Numbered from the stretch's first letter, positions 36,676 to 49,700 are shown. The stretch is 64,000 nt of DNA from Anadara kagoshimensis (GCA_021292105.1 CM037862.1:5923265-5987264), one strand, 5' to 3'. The notes: generated by a model from the sequence alone, not told the origin. Program-made: numbers and translations.

Positions 36676-39600
36676 TCACACATTTTTTATCAGTTGTATC
36701 AGAGCATCAATAGTTCTTTCTATTCCAATCTCTTTCAACATCAACTGGAAATTCTCTGGTGCTTCTTTTAACACTTTCTCTTCATCCATACTCGATACTG
36801 AAATTGACAAAGCAAAGTCAGAAAAACGAGGTTTATTGGGCATGATATGCTCACTTGATAAATAATATATATAAAGCTAATTGAAATATTTTAAGAATAT
36901 AAAAACTGAAAACCCAATGTCAAAATCTTTACAAATAGTCAAAATTTAAAGCTTTTCCAGGTTATTAACCATTTCAGTTTTCTTTCCCATCTGTGATCTT
37001 GACCTTTGAAATCATGCACTGAGTCTATTCTTTGATGACAATCCTAATGAAATATTTAGAAAGAGCTATAGGGGACACAAAGTTAGCTGGAAAGTTTAAA
37101 ATAAACAAATGTTATTAAGTAATACTCCCTAATATATTTTTATGAAACTATTATAAGTGTTATATAAGGTGGCATATTTATTAAAAAAGCTTTTGCTTAA
37201 CCTGTGTACAATAAAACCTTGGCTGACTTTGATTTGTCAATCAGGAGTCTATCGGGTGTTACACGAGTATGTTAATGCGTATGTCTCAAACTCAAACTCA
37301 ACACAAACCGAATTTAAAAATTGGCAATAAATCTTGTGAGGCTTATACCTAAAACATAAAAAGAAATGAAGTTTAGGACTTCAAAATAATGTTGAGGTGG
37401 TAAAGTTATTGAGGGATATTAAAATGAGGTTTTACTGTACAAGGTAGCTGCCTTGAATCGTTAGCCTGTGCATTATACAATTTACTTACAACTTTCTGGA
37501 GCTTGAACCCCCAGTTCTATACAAGGCTGTGCTCTGTAAATATCATTTACTTTATACTTCCAACTCACTGCAAACACTGGCCTGTGAAATAAAATATGCT
37601 TACTGCTAGTAGTTACTAGTTACATGTAGTAGTGAAAAACTTTGAAATGAGTGAATTAATACTTATCAGTCTATGCAAGAATAAACTTCATTCTTGAATC
37701 CTACATTCAACAAAATGGATCGTGCAATCCTGAATGGAACTGGCAAAAGGTCTAATTGTTCCACTGCAACACAACAAATCAACATTTGGAACAATACCAA
37801 CAAGAAAGATTAAAGTAGACTTTGAATATGTTCAAAACAGACTGAGACCTTTGTCAGAGACAGTTTTTCTTGTATGTCTTGTATTAAGGGTGTGTGTGTA
37901 TGTGTGTGTGTGTGTGTGGGGGGGGGGGGGGGTAAATGGAATGTTTTTGGTCCCTGTCAAGATTTTTTCACTTGTTTCAGTCTGTTATGAAATAATAGAG
38001 AAAACTGGAGTACCAAGTGAAATCAACAACTTTCAGCAAGTTAGCTAACAAACTTTTCTTCACACTTGGATCAGTCCAGAGTGACATACTATTGAATCAA
38101 ATAAGACATTTACTATGTTTCCATTCCTGGTAGTCAAAATCACCACTGGCTACTAATTTCTGAGGAATTCTTTCAAAAAGTAACCTATTTTAGCAAATTT
38201 GTGGAAAAATACTTTAAAAAGGAATATGTTTTCACAAATTTTGAAAAATTTGGCTACTTATTATTTTTAATTTGTGGAAACGTAGCATTTTTTATTTTTT
38301 TGAAATACCAAAGATATTTTTACAACACATATTTTGGGTACATACCTATTTTTAGTATTAGGATTCTGAATGAGCAAATAAGGAACATCATCTTTTTCTA
38401 CAACACTTGTAAAATCTGGGTATGTCCGACAAAAATAGTCTAATGTGTCCTGTCTGTGTTGTGACCACTGTGAGTACGGTCCTAATATTCTATAAAATCC
38501 CTGTAATGATTTGTCACTTACAACCCTGAAAGTAAGTAATTTAAGTAGGATTGTTATATGAGTAACAGGAAAGAGAAAAAATGAAGGGTCGGACCACAAA
38601 TCAAAATCGGGACATCCCGCACTATAGGCAAGTGCTCTACCACTGAGCTACCAAGACTGCTACAATTATATGAGTATATATGACTATCTGTAAACACAAC
38701 CCTGATAATCACATTTTCAGGAATTTTCTATCTAAATATTGTTTAGATCAGTTGTATTACACTGAAACATGTATTCCTAATTACAAAAATGAGGTTACTA
38801 GTAACAGCTTAATAGGTTGTTTTAGTCAAAATCAAACATGTTTTCCTCTTTCTACTGAATTTCAAATTGTTAAAACTTCTTCCAATACAATTTAAAAGTC
38901 TGAGACATAATATTTTCAGGAACTCTTAAGGTTTTCCCATTACTTCAAATATTAAGATATTGTGGGAAAATAAACCCTCATGCTGCCAAATGGACAAATG
39001 TGTCTTTTACTGACTGCCTGCCACTAGGACACACATGTCAGGGTTCGATTTTAGCGATATTTACCACTAGCAAAAATTAGCTTGTACAATTTTTATTCAC
39101 TAGCTAAAATTTATGAAACAGTTTTAATAGCTCATAATTAACATTCAATTTCTTGGGCCATGTGGGACTTTTGCGACTTTTTTTTTTTACTTTTTTATTC
39201 ACGTGCTACAGTAAAGCATGACAGTAATGGGATTTCCACTGGTCTATTTTAAACAACGAATCAGAGACGAAGACTAAGTTAAGCAGCCAATCGTAGCCAC
39301 ATGTTCCAGGAAACCTAATATTATACATTGACATATATGCCCGAGTAATCCGAATTTGTTTATGATAGAGATGCCTAGACAATATGACTTATTTCGGCCG
39401 CTTTTCGTTTTTTTTTTTTTTGTTGTTTTAAATTTCATTTGGAACATACAATGTGACAGTTAATTGAAAAGTAGATTGTAAATGATTTAGCTTCTTTTAT
39501 TCACTCGCTCAACTATGCGAGTGGCTTTTATTTCCACTCGCTATTCGGCAGATCTACAAGCTATTAGCGAGTATGCGTGCCTAATTTTGAACCCTGCATG

Positions 39601-42600
39601 TCCTTTCAATGGAGTTGACAACTCTTGGTTAAAAGACTAAAGAAATGTTTATAATATCTTTGTAAACAGAAATGCAAAAAGTTTGACTATTGAGATCAAA
39701 ATCTACCATTGCCTAGGGATGTCATATGACCAAACACATGTGACGTCATAACCTATTGTTGACGTACTATCAATTTACATTGTATAAATCAATTTGGCAT
39801 GGTCTGATTATTACTAGAGATATACCTTCAAATCAACCTTATTTCCTTTAACCGAGTCATGAATTATAAGTGATTTAAAATTAATGCACTGAAAAAATGC
39901 ATATATTAAACATTATTTTTAACACTTATTTTGAAATTCATTGATTTTTGAAAATTTTGATTCTTAAGTGTCCATGAAAACAGAAAAAACTGCAAAACTT
40001 GGAACACAACAAAACTTTGATTTTACGGTATTACCTATCCAATCCAGGTCCTAATTCTCTGAAGACTTCATCAGGAACATAAATTGTTAGCTGTGTTATC
40101 TCTGCTACAGAACTAACATCATTATCACCATTACCATCATCAGCCTGTTAACATAGAAATTAACCACTTCTAAAATGTCCTATTATAGTGAAACAAGACA
40201 ATTTACATGAAGTCAAAAATTTGGACAGTCATTGTAAAGCTATTTCAGAAAACAAAGATCCAAGATCCAAATACCTTTAACAACAAATTTGTTTCAGTTG
40301 GCCAGATAGTACTTTGTATATAGTGTATCAAGTTTGACCTGGCCATTTGACCTTTAATTTGAATATTAGATTGAGCTAGTATAGGTAAACAACATTGACC
40401 TGTCCGCTTGACCTAGTAGTGTATATACTGGTTCATAACTACATTTTGTATTTGATCATACTGTACAAAGATTTGTCAATTCCTTTGCTTAAGGCTGGTT
40501 GTTGTTTTTTCCAGGTTCTCATGTTTCATCTACAACTCTAGAACTGAGTGAAATAGTCATGACTGGGACATAATATTATTCTAACCACCACATCCACAAC
40601 ACTATAGGTATCAGTCAATGGGACTGGTACCTGCCCCCAGTTTCACAATAATTTCTAAGTTAATATTCTCCTTATCTTAAATCAGTCAAATTAGAAATTT
40701 GAATAGTCTTTCTTTAATTTTTCAAGATATTTCTGAATTTAAGATGTCATTTTGAAGATCACTCTAAGCTTATCACATCCGTTTTAAAATTTTGCTGAAA
40801 TTTATTATTTGAAGTACCGTAAAATATTGTCAAAATTTGCCAGATTTAGGTTAAGGAAAATCTTAGTTGAGGCATAATTGTGAAACTGGAGCCAGGTCAG
40901 CCTACTAACAGATCGCCAGCCACGGCCACAATGTTCCGACAAAGGCAGCCATCACGGTACCAAAGCAGCGTCAAGGCAACTAATGACGTACTAGTGTCAG
41001 TGACGTCATTAAACGGCGCAATTCAGACCGAGCTTTCATTCTTTATGCGTGTAATTCAAGCATGCCAGACCTTTGTCGGAACATTGTGGGCGTGGTCAGC
41101 GATACGTCAATTGCCCCTCACTGTGGTCAGATAAAATGATTAACATTAGAATTTAGAACATATTTTCTTACCGATTTTTCCATCTTTTCTTCAACTTCAA
41201 ACTCAATATTAAACTGTATACCGGAACACTCTCCCTGAATTTTGTATTTTGATTGTAAACAAGATTGATCTATAAAACATAAGATTGACTCTTAACAACC
41301 TTATATATATGTACTTACTAAATATTAATGAAACATACATGGATGGCTAATGCAATTACCCCTATTGGCTGATTTCGGGATACCTTACAAAATGAAATAT
41401 TCCAATAAAACTGGAGTTACCAGTGACTTCTTTGTGATAAATATAAAGGCCTATGTTTGAGGCAGTTTTTATGTTTGTTGATATTTTGAATTTGCCTTGA
41501 TGGCTTGGAGCTACTGACAGATTAACATCACACGAGCCAAGGAAGTCATACAATTTCAAAGTAACATTTGTAACTATTTTCTGTAAACTATGTCATTGTC
41601 TGAAATTAGCCTGAAATTCTAAGTAGCCTCAGTCTCATATTTCAATTTCATCCCATATGAATGAATATTAATATCTGACTGAAAAGTTGGACCAATGGTA
41701 TGGCCTAAATTCTGAACCCTTATCATGTACCTAAACTCAGAACTAAAACCTGGTAGATTCAGCTCAATAGCCTTGCCTGGAAATCAATGCAGAGAAAAGA
41801 ATCCTTGATAACAAATCTGGACTTCCTGCTAGGGGTTGAGCAGAGGGCCTAGATGAAAATTAGCAGGGGCCCAGTACCCAATGACTACTAAAAATCAGTC
41901 TGGACCACTTAATGTTTTCACTTTTAAGCCATTTATTACTATTACAACTTCTTTTCTGAAGTGAGCTGGGCCCCTAACTCAAAATAGTTAAGCTTCATCC
42001 CTGGAGGACCAATCACCCTTTCTCATAAAACAACTTTGATTACAGAAACACAAAAAAGGTGGCCTATATTCCGCAGGGGAGTGAAAAGAGCCGACATCAA
42101 AGTCACATACAACATATATGCATACCTTCCTCTAATATTTGACTTTCACTGCTAGAAAAAGAGAATCCTGTCAATTTCTCCATCATTTCAATCTACAAAT
42201 ATAAAACAACAAAAAAATCAGTGCCAGTAAGTAATAAGTAATTAATAATAGATGACCTTGACATTCGACTTACAACATTCAGAATTTTGTGTTTCATAAT
42301 GTCAACCAAAGTTTGAACAAAATATATAGGATGTCTGTAAATCGATTAATAAATGACTACCACATTTTTTTTTCAATTATATTAATTTTTTAATTATGCG
42401 AGTACTGTAAATGACTTAATCATTCAATTGCCAAAATAATTTGAAGACTTAACTCTGCCCAGAAAATTTCCCTTTCAAAATTGTGAATCAATCAGAACAT
42501 ATCCTGATTCTGACTGAAACCATTTTTATATGGGAATCCTAAAAATAAGTGAGTTTATAGTCGTCATTATATTAGCATACTGGTAGGTATTTTTGAAGAT

Positions 42601-45418
42601 ACTAAATAAAACTTTGTAACAATTTCATTTTATGCAGTTATATTATTAAAGATATAAAACATTATTTAAAATTTTCAAGTCATTTTACATGATTTAAATA
42701 CATTCTGACCTTTTCCTCCATCTTTTCTATTTCTTTGTGTATTTCTTCTACAGATTTGTATTTTGGTCCTTCACCAGCAATGCTTTTTCTTTTGGATAAA
42801 AAGAAAAAAATCAAAACAAAAATGTCAGAAAAATAATGTAAGAGTATTTCATCTGTATACGTGTGTGACCATACATAAAGTGTGTTAATCATTTAAAGAC
42901 AATATATATTGTATAAGTTTTCTTTCTGTCAATCGTACAGCTTACAGATACATGCTAGGAACCAATCAGAATCTTAGAAATTAGGCTGAAAATCTAACCA
43001 GCACAAAATCCTGAATTTAAATGTTTTCTACAAAAACAATGTGGGTTCAGAAATTAAAGCCAGTATGTGGGTCTATGACTATTAAGCCAGACCTTTATCA
43101 TTTTGTAAATTATGGAATACAAACAATTTTTAGATTGGTGTCAGTTAGAATTTTAATCAATAATGGCCTAAATGACACAGAGAACATTTAAATCCTCTTC
43201 TGATAGAAGGCTTCATATAGCCTCTTGCATAAGCTGTTCTACTAAATCAGATTTTTGTGTGTCATGTCCGGTTGTTATATCTTCTTTGTAGATGCATAAA
43301 TATTCTTGATTACTCCAAAATCTGTCAAGTCTTCTTTCAAATGTCATTGATGTTCTTGCTTCCACTACTGGTGCTGATAAACTGTTCTAGATGTTGACTA
43401 CTCTGTTGCAAAACAAGTTCCTATAGAGTTTATACTTGTGAATTGTCTTTTTTAGTTTGAATATGTTTGATACCTCTTCATTTACAAAGTATTACAACCA
43501 ATACAGTAGTCATTGAATGTTCCATAACTTTAACTCACCTTTTGGATTTAAGTATTTCTTCTTTAGTAATAACTTCCTTCTCTAAATATTTAACTTCTTT
43601 TTCAAGCTTTGTTAATTCTTTTTCCTGCATCTGTGTAAATCTGCGTTTCTTAGCAATAGATTGTGACAGTGCAGAAACTGTATTATTTAAAGCATTTTCA
43701 ACTTCCATGCTGGGAAATCTAAAATAAAATTTAAAAATTAGTTATGGTAAAAAAAAAATCAAATCACAAATAACACTTACAGAATTGGACAGTCACAAAT
43801 AGCATGCAACTCAAACAGAAAACAATATATTTATTCTTTTGAAATGCACATTGTCTGCAGAATTTCACTTTGAAATCAATTTTGAAGACAGAAACAGTAC
43901 CAATAAATCCCAAAGATAGTATATTTTGGGAATTTCCAGAGAACTCAGTGAATTAAGATCCTGATGATATTAATTTATGATTTGCACGTTAATTCAAAGG
44001 GCTTTAACTCCCAGGAAAATGAGCAAACCAACTTTGGTTAAGGGTCATCCAAGTAGGAAAATTCAAGTGAAAACCATTTCGATGAAAAGCGTGAGATAGG
44101 GGTATAATTATGAAATTACCTACACAAGTGGGGAGATTTTTAAATAAAAATACAGATGGAATTAATAATTTAAGAAATTTTAAAATATTTGTTGTATTTT
44201 TTAAAGAAAATTGTGCAAAAATACACGTGTTGGGGAAATAGCTTACATTGTATAACGAATTAATTTTAAAAAATGAAAAGATATTAAGATAGTCAACATC
44301 ATAGAGCAGTGCAAAGGGGCCAGAGTTTGTTAAAGAAATACGAGGTTTTTGAAAACTCGACAATTTACTGTTGAGGTTATCTACGATTTATTTTCCTTTT
44401 AAAATGCATGTACCAGGCGTGAAATTTATATTCTAAGGCCACTACTAATCAAAAATACAACAAGTCACTAAAAGTGCACTGTCACACAATACTGTTCTAT
44501 TTAAATTGAGGTAAATATTGTTTGGTTTCAACAATGTTGAACTATATAAAGCCGAATATGCCTCAGCAATAATCAAGTAATATTCAAACTTAGCTTTTAT
44601 AATCTTCCCTTGGATCGTTGGTAGCCTTAGAATATGGACTATCACGCCTGGTACACGCATTTTTAAAAGGAAAACAAAACATAAAAAACCTCAACCGTAA
44701 ATTGTTGAGTTTTCAAAAACCTCGTATTTCTTTAACAAACTCTACCCCCTTTGCACTGCTCTATGACGTTGACTATCTTAATATCTTTTCATTTTTTGAA
44801 ATCAATTCGTTATACAAGGTGTAAGCTATTTTCCCCAACACGTGTATTTTTGCACAATTTTCTTTAAAAAATGCAACAAATATTTTAAAATTGCTTATTT
44901 ATCAATTCCTACTTTATTTTTATTTATAAATCTTCACACTTTTGTAGGTAATTTCATAATTATAACCCTCTTTCACGCTTTTCAACCAAATGGTTTTCAC
45001 TTGAATTTTCCTACTTAAATGACCCTTAAAGATATGCGCATCCCCTATCAATGCTTTGAATCAAGTTCCGTAAAATAGTTTTGGAAATTATTCAGAATAA
45101 GAACTGTCTGGGTGACTGGAAGCATGGGCACTTGCTATGTCACAATTTCGAAAAAAAAATATCCCCTATGAAAATATGGGGAGATTTTTTGGGGAAATGT
45201 GATGCCTGTGGCTGGAAGTTTGAAATTTAATTTTAATATTCCCTTTCTTCCAAGGGGGAGGGGATAAAAAATCATCAGAATATGATTTGCCTTTGCATGT
45301 GTTCAGTACCAATCACTTTATGTATATTCTTATATAATGCATATTATACACACTCTTTTATCTTCTGGTTGATATTTGACAACTCTATACCAAAACTTGT
45401 GTCCATATTTCCCGCCAT
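36676..45418 (-). CDS. CENPP: CENP-P, centromere protein P
   Basis: Coding exons from the likely start: 43708-43539, 42788-42710, 42192-42126, 41269-41172, 40144-40035, 38525-38346, 37581-37490 and 36797-36676 (TGA). All join in frame at AG/GT sites to give 305 residues; human CENP-P is about 288. Residues 1-90 are a charged coiled coil, followed by LTGFSFSS, then the conserved half: QFNIEFEVEE, LTIYVPDEVF, the aromatic helix SQWSQHRQDTLDYF, VFAVSWKYKVND and the C-terminal helix ENFQLMLKEIGIERTIDALIQLI. This order matches the tandem RWD-like region of CENP-P. In the family, CENP-P pairs with CENP-O in the CENP-O/P/Q/R/U part of the CCAN at the inner kinetochore. An upstream exon at 45418 opens with ATGGCGGGAAAT; it may be leader or may add about 25 residues through a weak phase-2 donor at 45353, so the true start is unsettled. 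The first intron is about 1.6 kb. Confidence 0.9.
38594..38664 (-). other. tRNA-like SINE head fragment
   Basis: The minus strand reads cttggtagctcagtggtagagcacttgcct, a clear A-box/D-arm like that of tRNA-Ala, followed by an anticodon-arm-like stretch and a poor B-box (gggatgtcccgat). It ends about 70 bp before the acceptor of CENPP exon 38525-38346, on the same strand. No full cloverleaf can be drawn, so it is a SINE remnant and not a functional tRNA. Confidence 0.6.
39039..39596. mobile_element. hAT-like non-autonomous DNA element
   Basis: Ends CAGGGTTCgattttag and ctaattttGAACCCTG form inverted repeats. Interior ends also carry related motifs (tagcgatatttaccactagc, and gctattagcgag). The catgtc hexamer borders both sides. 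The CAGGG terminus is typical of hAT elements, but I do not see an 8-bp target duplication. It lies in a CENPP intron and has no transposase frame. Confidence 0.55.
40635..40905. mobile_element. Inverted-repeat element with cAGTTTCACAAT ends
   Basis: cctgcccccagtttcacaataatttctaag at the left and cttagttgaggcataattgtgaaactggagccagg at the right are imperfect inverted repeats of about 30 bp around 200 bp of A+T-rich DNA, in the CENPP intron between 41172 and 40144. Confidence 0.65.
40926..41089. mobile_element. Short element with perfect 20-bp inverted repeats
   Basis: ccacaatgttccgacaaagg (40926-40945) is the exact reverse complement of 41070-41089. The 164-bp unit is much richer in G+C than its surroundings and creates an accidental 84-codon frame. 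It begins about 20 bp after the previous element, so the two may be nested or composite. Confidence 0.7.
44038..45029. mobile_element. 1-kb foldback element
   Basis: Arms of about 410 bp (44038-44445 and 44617-45029) are inverted copies with scattered differences, around a 170-bp centre. Matching landmarks include taagggtcat / atgaccctta, caagtgaaaaccat / atggttttcacttg, ttttgaaaactc / gagttttcaaaa and gtaccaggcgtga / tcacgcctggtac. It lies in the first CENPP intron, and transcribed RNA would fold into a long hairpin. No coding capacity. Confidence 0.85.
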
Positions 45419-45900
45419 CTTTGTTTACCTGGGGAAAAATCATTATTTAAAATAGTGAATTTAAAAATGTAAACACTTATCAAGTTTTAAATGTAGTATC
45501 CTCGTTTTAACATTCTTCTGTTAATTTAAACAGGCTAATTAGAATAATACATGATAAATGAATGGGTTTGATTGCATTCAATCTGTTTCAACTAAAACTA
45601 GCCAACAGGTGCTCCCTCCAAAAGGGAGCAAAAATTGTCTTAAACAGATGACATAAGAAATCACTGAATATTATGGCTTATATTGCACGAAGAGTAATAT
45701 ATATTTATTTTTTCAATATAATCAATGTAAACATAGATATTATAAACTTTATAACATTTATTTTTACGTAACATTTAATAAAAAAATAACTGCTCCATTT
45801 AGAAAAGTTCCAACTTCCGGTTGAAGGAAAACAAAAACACGTGTATTTTCTAGTGGCAATTTTTTAATGATATAGCAACATGGTAATGAAGTTGACAGTA
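45405..45900. promoter_or_regulatory. Shared divergent promoter of CENPP and NOL8
   Basis: On the CENPP side, tttcccgccatcttt (45408-45422) combines an E2F site (TTTCCCGCC) with a YY1/TISU-like AAAGATGGCGGG on the minus strand, overlapping an ATG. On the NOL8 side, ACTTCCGG (45813-45820) is an ETS site and CACGTG (45838-45843) a Myc/USF-type E-box. A gtaaga donor at 45898 fits a NOL8 leader exon that joins the acceptor ending at 46709. No TATA box is evident. Motif matches are direct; function is inferred. Confidence 0.55.
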
Positions 45901-46709
45901 AGATAATGGTAAGTTAAGACATGGTCATTTAGTTGTATCTGATGTCACACTACAAATGCACTTTGAAGTGAATTTCACCTGGCTCAAGTTTATCCCATCT
46001 TGCCCAAATTTATGTCAAAGTTCATATGTTAAGTAATTTAGCATAAAAGAAGTTATGTTAGATTACAGAGTCGTGTTTTTACCCCCTGACACGCTGTGTT
46101 TTATAGATGAAACACAAACTGTCCATACTAGAATGGTAAAAAGCTTATCAGAATAGTCTTTCAGATGAGACTCAAAACCATAAACATACTAATCCATGCT
46201 CGAATCACAATCCAGAAGCCTAGTAAAAACTTTGAAACTGACAAGTTAGGTTAGACACCCAAAGTTCCACCAGGGAAGTGAGGCCGGTGCTCCAGAAAGG
46301 ACATCAAAAATATCTAGGGCAATCCTGGACACTGACATCAAACTTATCAACAATATTGTAACGACAGCCATAAAACTTTTTCAGGGCCTTGATTAGTTTA
46401 GGATTGCAATATCCCTGGGTCAACAATTTAAATTTCAAAACCAAAGTGCTGTGTCTCCGTGCATGTTAAAAACACCTCTGTAGAGTTTAAATAAGAGTAG
46501 GCCATCTGTGGCCACTGCATAGGACGCTTACAACTAGAAGCAAATGAAACAGACTGAGCAAGAAGATAAGATCATACTGCAGATGTAAGCATGATAGGCA
46601 GATTACATACATTATTATTAAGTGTCTTAAGACTTTTAGTGAAAGTTTTTTGATGGATATATAATAAGTTTTTAAAAAGACAGCAATAGTAAGTGTGTGT
46701 AATTTTCAG
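45901..46709 (+). other. NOL8 leader intron (no gene seen)
   Basis: From the gtaaga donor at 45898 to the ttttcag acceptor ending at 46709. I see no coding exon or known repeat within it. A sentence-like 300-bp stretch around 46,200-46,500 with higher G+C may be an old repeat. Confidence 0.45.
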
Positions 46710-46717
46710 ATAAATGT

Positions 46718-49700
46718 ATGAATGATGTTAAAAGACTATACATAGGTGGATTGTTTTCTGGCATATCAGAATCTGAAATAAAGGAAAGGTTTTCCAGATT
46801 TGGAGATGTGACAGAGGTCGAAATTAAAAATAAATCTAATGATGGTAAGTATGTGTGATTAATATTATATATTAAAACCGTTTAAACTGAATTCTGAATA
46901 ATCTTAGAACCTGTCTAAACTGATCACTAATTGTAGATAAACCAAAAAAGTGTATAGTATGAAATACTATTGGAATGGTTTTGCAAGTAAACATGAATAA
47001 ACCACAACCTTATCACATCTAGTACTGAAGGGCTTATGTTGAGGTTGTTGAAAAAATGAAGGTTACAGTTCTTTTGGATGGGATGAGGTCCTGTGTCACT
47101 GTAGGCTTGGCATGATAAAGAACACCATTACTCAACTCAACGACTAAAGAAATATAGACTTGTATTTACATGTATATAGAGGTTCTCTATATGAATCTTA
47201 ATCACTGATCTGAATGGACTGGTTGTCTTGTAAAGGTCTGTTTATAGATGATCATTACAGCTGGTTTACTATATAGACAGTTGGTCTTTATATTACATGT
47301 ATTACTGTAATCTTAATTATCAATTTGTTGTTTCTTTATTTATAGGTGCTCCAGAGAAAACGTTTGCTTATCTGAATATCAGAACAACAGATGATCAGCT
47401 GAATAAATGTGAGTACATGTATCATTAAACAAACAGAAAGACAGGGCATGAAAGTTAATTGTAAAAGTTAAACTTATAAATAATATTTTGGATTTGATGT
47501 CTTGGCCATGCATCATTTTTCAAACCATCGACTGTTTACCCATCCAAATTGATTAAACAATCTCTTAAAGTGTCAGGGTTTTCATGTTTAGCCTAATCCA
47601 ACACTGTTTATTTGCACCACTGTCATTTACCACAAAGGAAAAATATATACTTCTGAAATTCTATCTTTTTCTGGTGATAACTGAAGGTGAATAAAATGAT
47701 TTTGACAGTCATTAAAACTGACTCATTTATGAGACCACTGTGTTAGCGCAGTTGATTGAGTGCTCCCTTCTTAAGTGGAAGGTCGTTGGTTTGAACCCCA
47801 AAGGGTTTGACACAAGACTTGAAAGTGTGTAGTGACTGTTCTTTCGCCAAACACTCAGGATTACGAAATGCAAATCACAGTTCCTTCAGATAGGAAATTA
47901 AAATATATGTGGTCCCATGTCATGATGAAGAGCCCTGCTGTATAATGCCATCAGCGATACACAAGGGTAAAATTTCTGTACCTTCGCCTATAGCTGGTTA
48001 CATCTCGATATAAGTAAAATATTCTTGACTGAGACGTTAAACACCATTACTCAAATACTCCTACTCATTTATGAATTTTTGAAAATATTTCAAATACAAG
48101 TTAACTTATTTTGTCTATCTCTCTCTCACTATATACATGTAACTATGATTTTCTGATTTTGTTTCTGCAGGTATTGGAATTTATAACAAAACCAAATGGA
48201 AAGGTACAGAACTTAAAATCCAGAAAGCAAAGGAAAATTTCCTGGACAGGTGAGTTTTTGTACGGCGTTTCACGACAGTGAACGTGTACTTTGCTATCGC
48301 TTTTTCCAAGATATCGGGCTTCTTTGCTATGAAATTATAAGATATGAGTACACATGGGAATAGTGCGCCTGGTAAATGAGTGTGAAAGAAATATATCTGT
48401 TTTATTGTGAAATATGTATTCTGAGACGGGTAATGCATTTGGTTACATATGCACATTTGGAATAAATTTTCGGAATACATTTCGGAATCTAGTAAAATAT
48501 TGCGACGGGATGCATCCAATAATTTCTGCAATTTGGCGAACTGATCTCGTGTTTACAATAAAAAGTAGTCCGAGAAGTTTGCATCCTACGATGTAAAATC
48601 ATAACTTTTTATGAAATAAACAGCAATGGCAAGTTGATTTAATTAATTCTTCATGAAATCTACGGTAATTTAAATTTATTTTGAAGGGTATGATAACGTA
48701 TTTTGATGTTGAGGCAATTGTGTCATATTTTAAAACTGTTTATCGATTAGATTTCACTTTCGTGAAAGGGAAATAATTCGTACAGTGTTGTGTGCAAATG
48801 ACCACATGTGGATTTTAAATACTTCACCATTAACATGAAACCGGAATATTGTGAGTGATAATCAGCAGTTTATTAAAACCCAGATTTAACAGCAAATGAC
48901 CCAGTTACATACAACCGCTAGAATGTACCCCCTCATAGCGACGATAGGGTCTGCAAAACTCTACTTTCTCTTTATCCGAAATGACAAAACGATCGGGTAC
49001 GACTTTATTAAATTTTAATTACTGATTGTAAATTATGAATTTTTGAAAATATTTCAAATACAAGGTAACTTAACCCCCCCCCCCCCCCCCCCCCCCCCAA
49101 CAACAACACCATTTTCCCAACTACGCCGTACAACAGCACAGCAGTGCTATGTTTAATAATCAGTTTAAGAAGTGTACAAAATACAGAAGAGCTAATCTTG
49201 TACTTTTGTTTTGACCATCAATATTAAATGTTTAAAATTTTGTTAATAATGTAATGGACTAGATTCAGAGGCAAGATATACTGTTTATCTGACAATTCTA
49301 GTTTTTAGTGTCTTGGATGTTTAAATGCACATTGTTAATCATGTTTGTCTAGAATACTCTTGAAAATTTTCAAAGAAAAAATTATATTCGCATAACTACG
49401 GGTAGATTAAAATTGTGCATTTGATCAAGTTCGTTTGCATAGCATGACTCTTAAATGAAAACATACCAGTAAGTTGTGTTGAGAGAACACGTAATGGATG
49501 GGATTTTTAGTTACCATTGATTATGAAAAACGAACGTTACCACTTTGCCAAATCATTTTTATGGGCATGTATGTATTCTAAATCATTTACCACAAATGTT
49601 GAGAGGTACCAGAACATATCACATCTAACCTGTAGATCCCATTGAATCACTTCTGTATTTGTGATCAGCTATTTTACTAGCTCACTATGTGAAGTGAATG

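Noticed and set aside
40880-41134. 84-codon plus-strand frame in a CENPP intron
   Set aside because: It is created by the G+C-rich inverted-repeat element at 40926-41089.
44004-44824. Similar frames on opposite strands (QKPRISLTNS... in both)
   Set aside because: They are the two arms of the foldback element, not genes.
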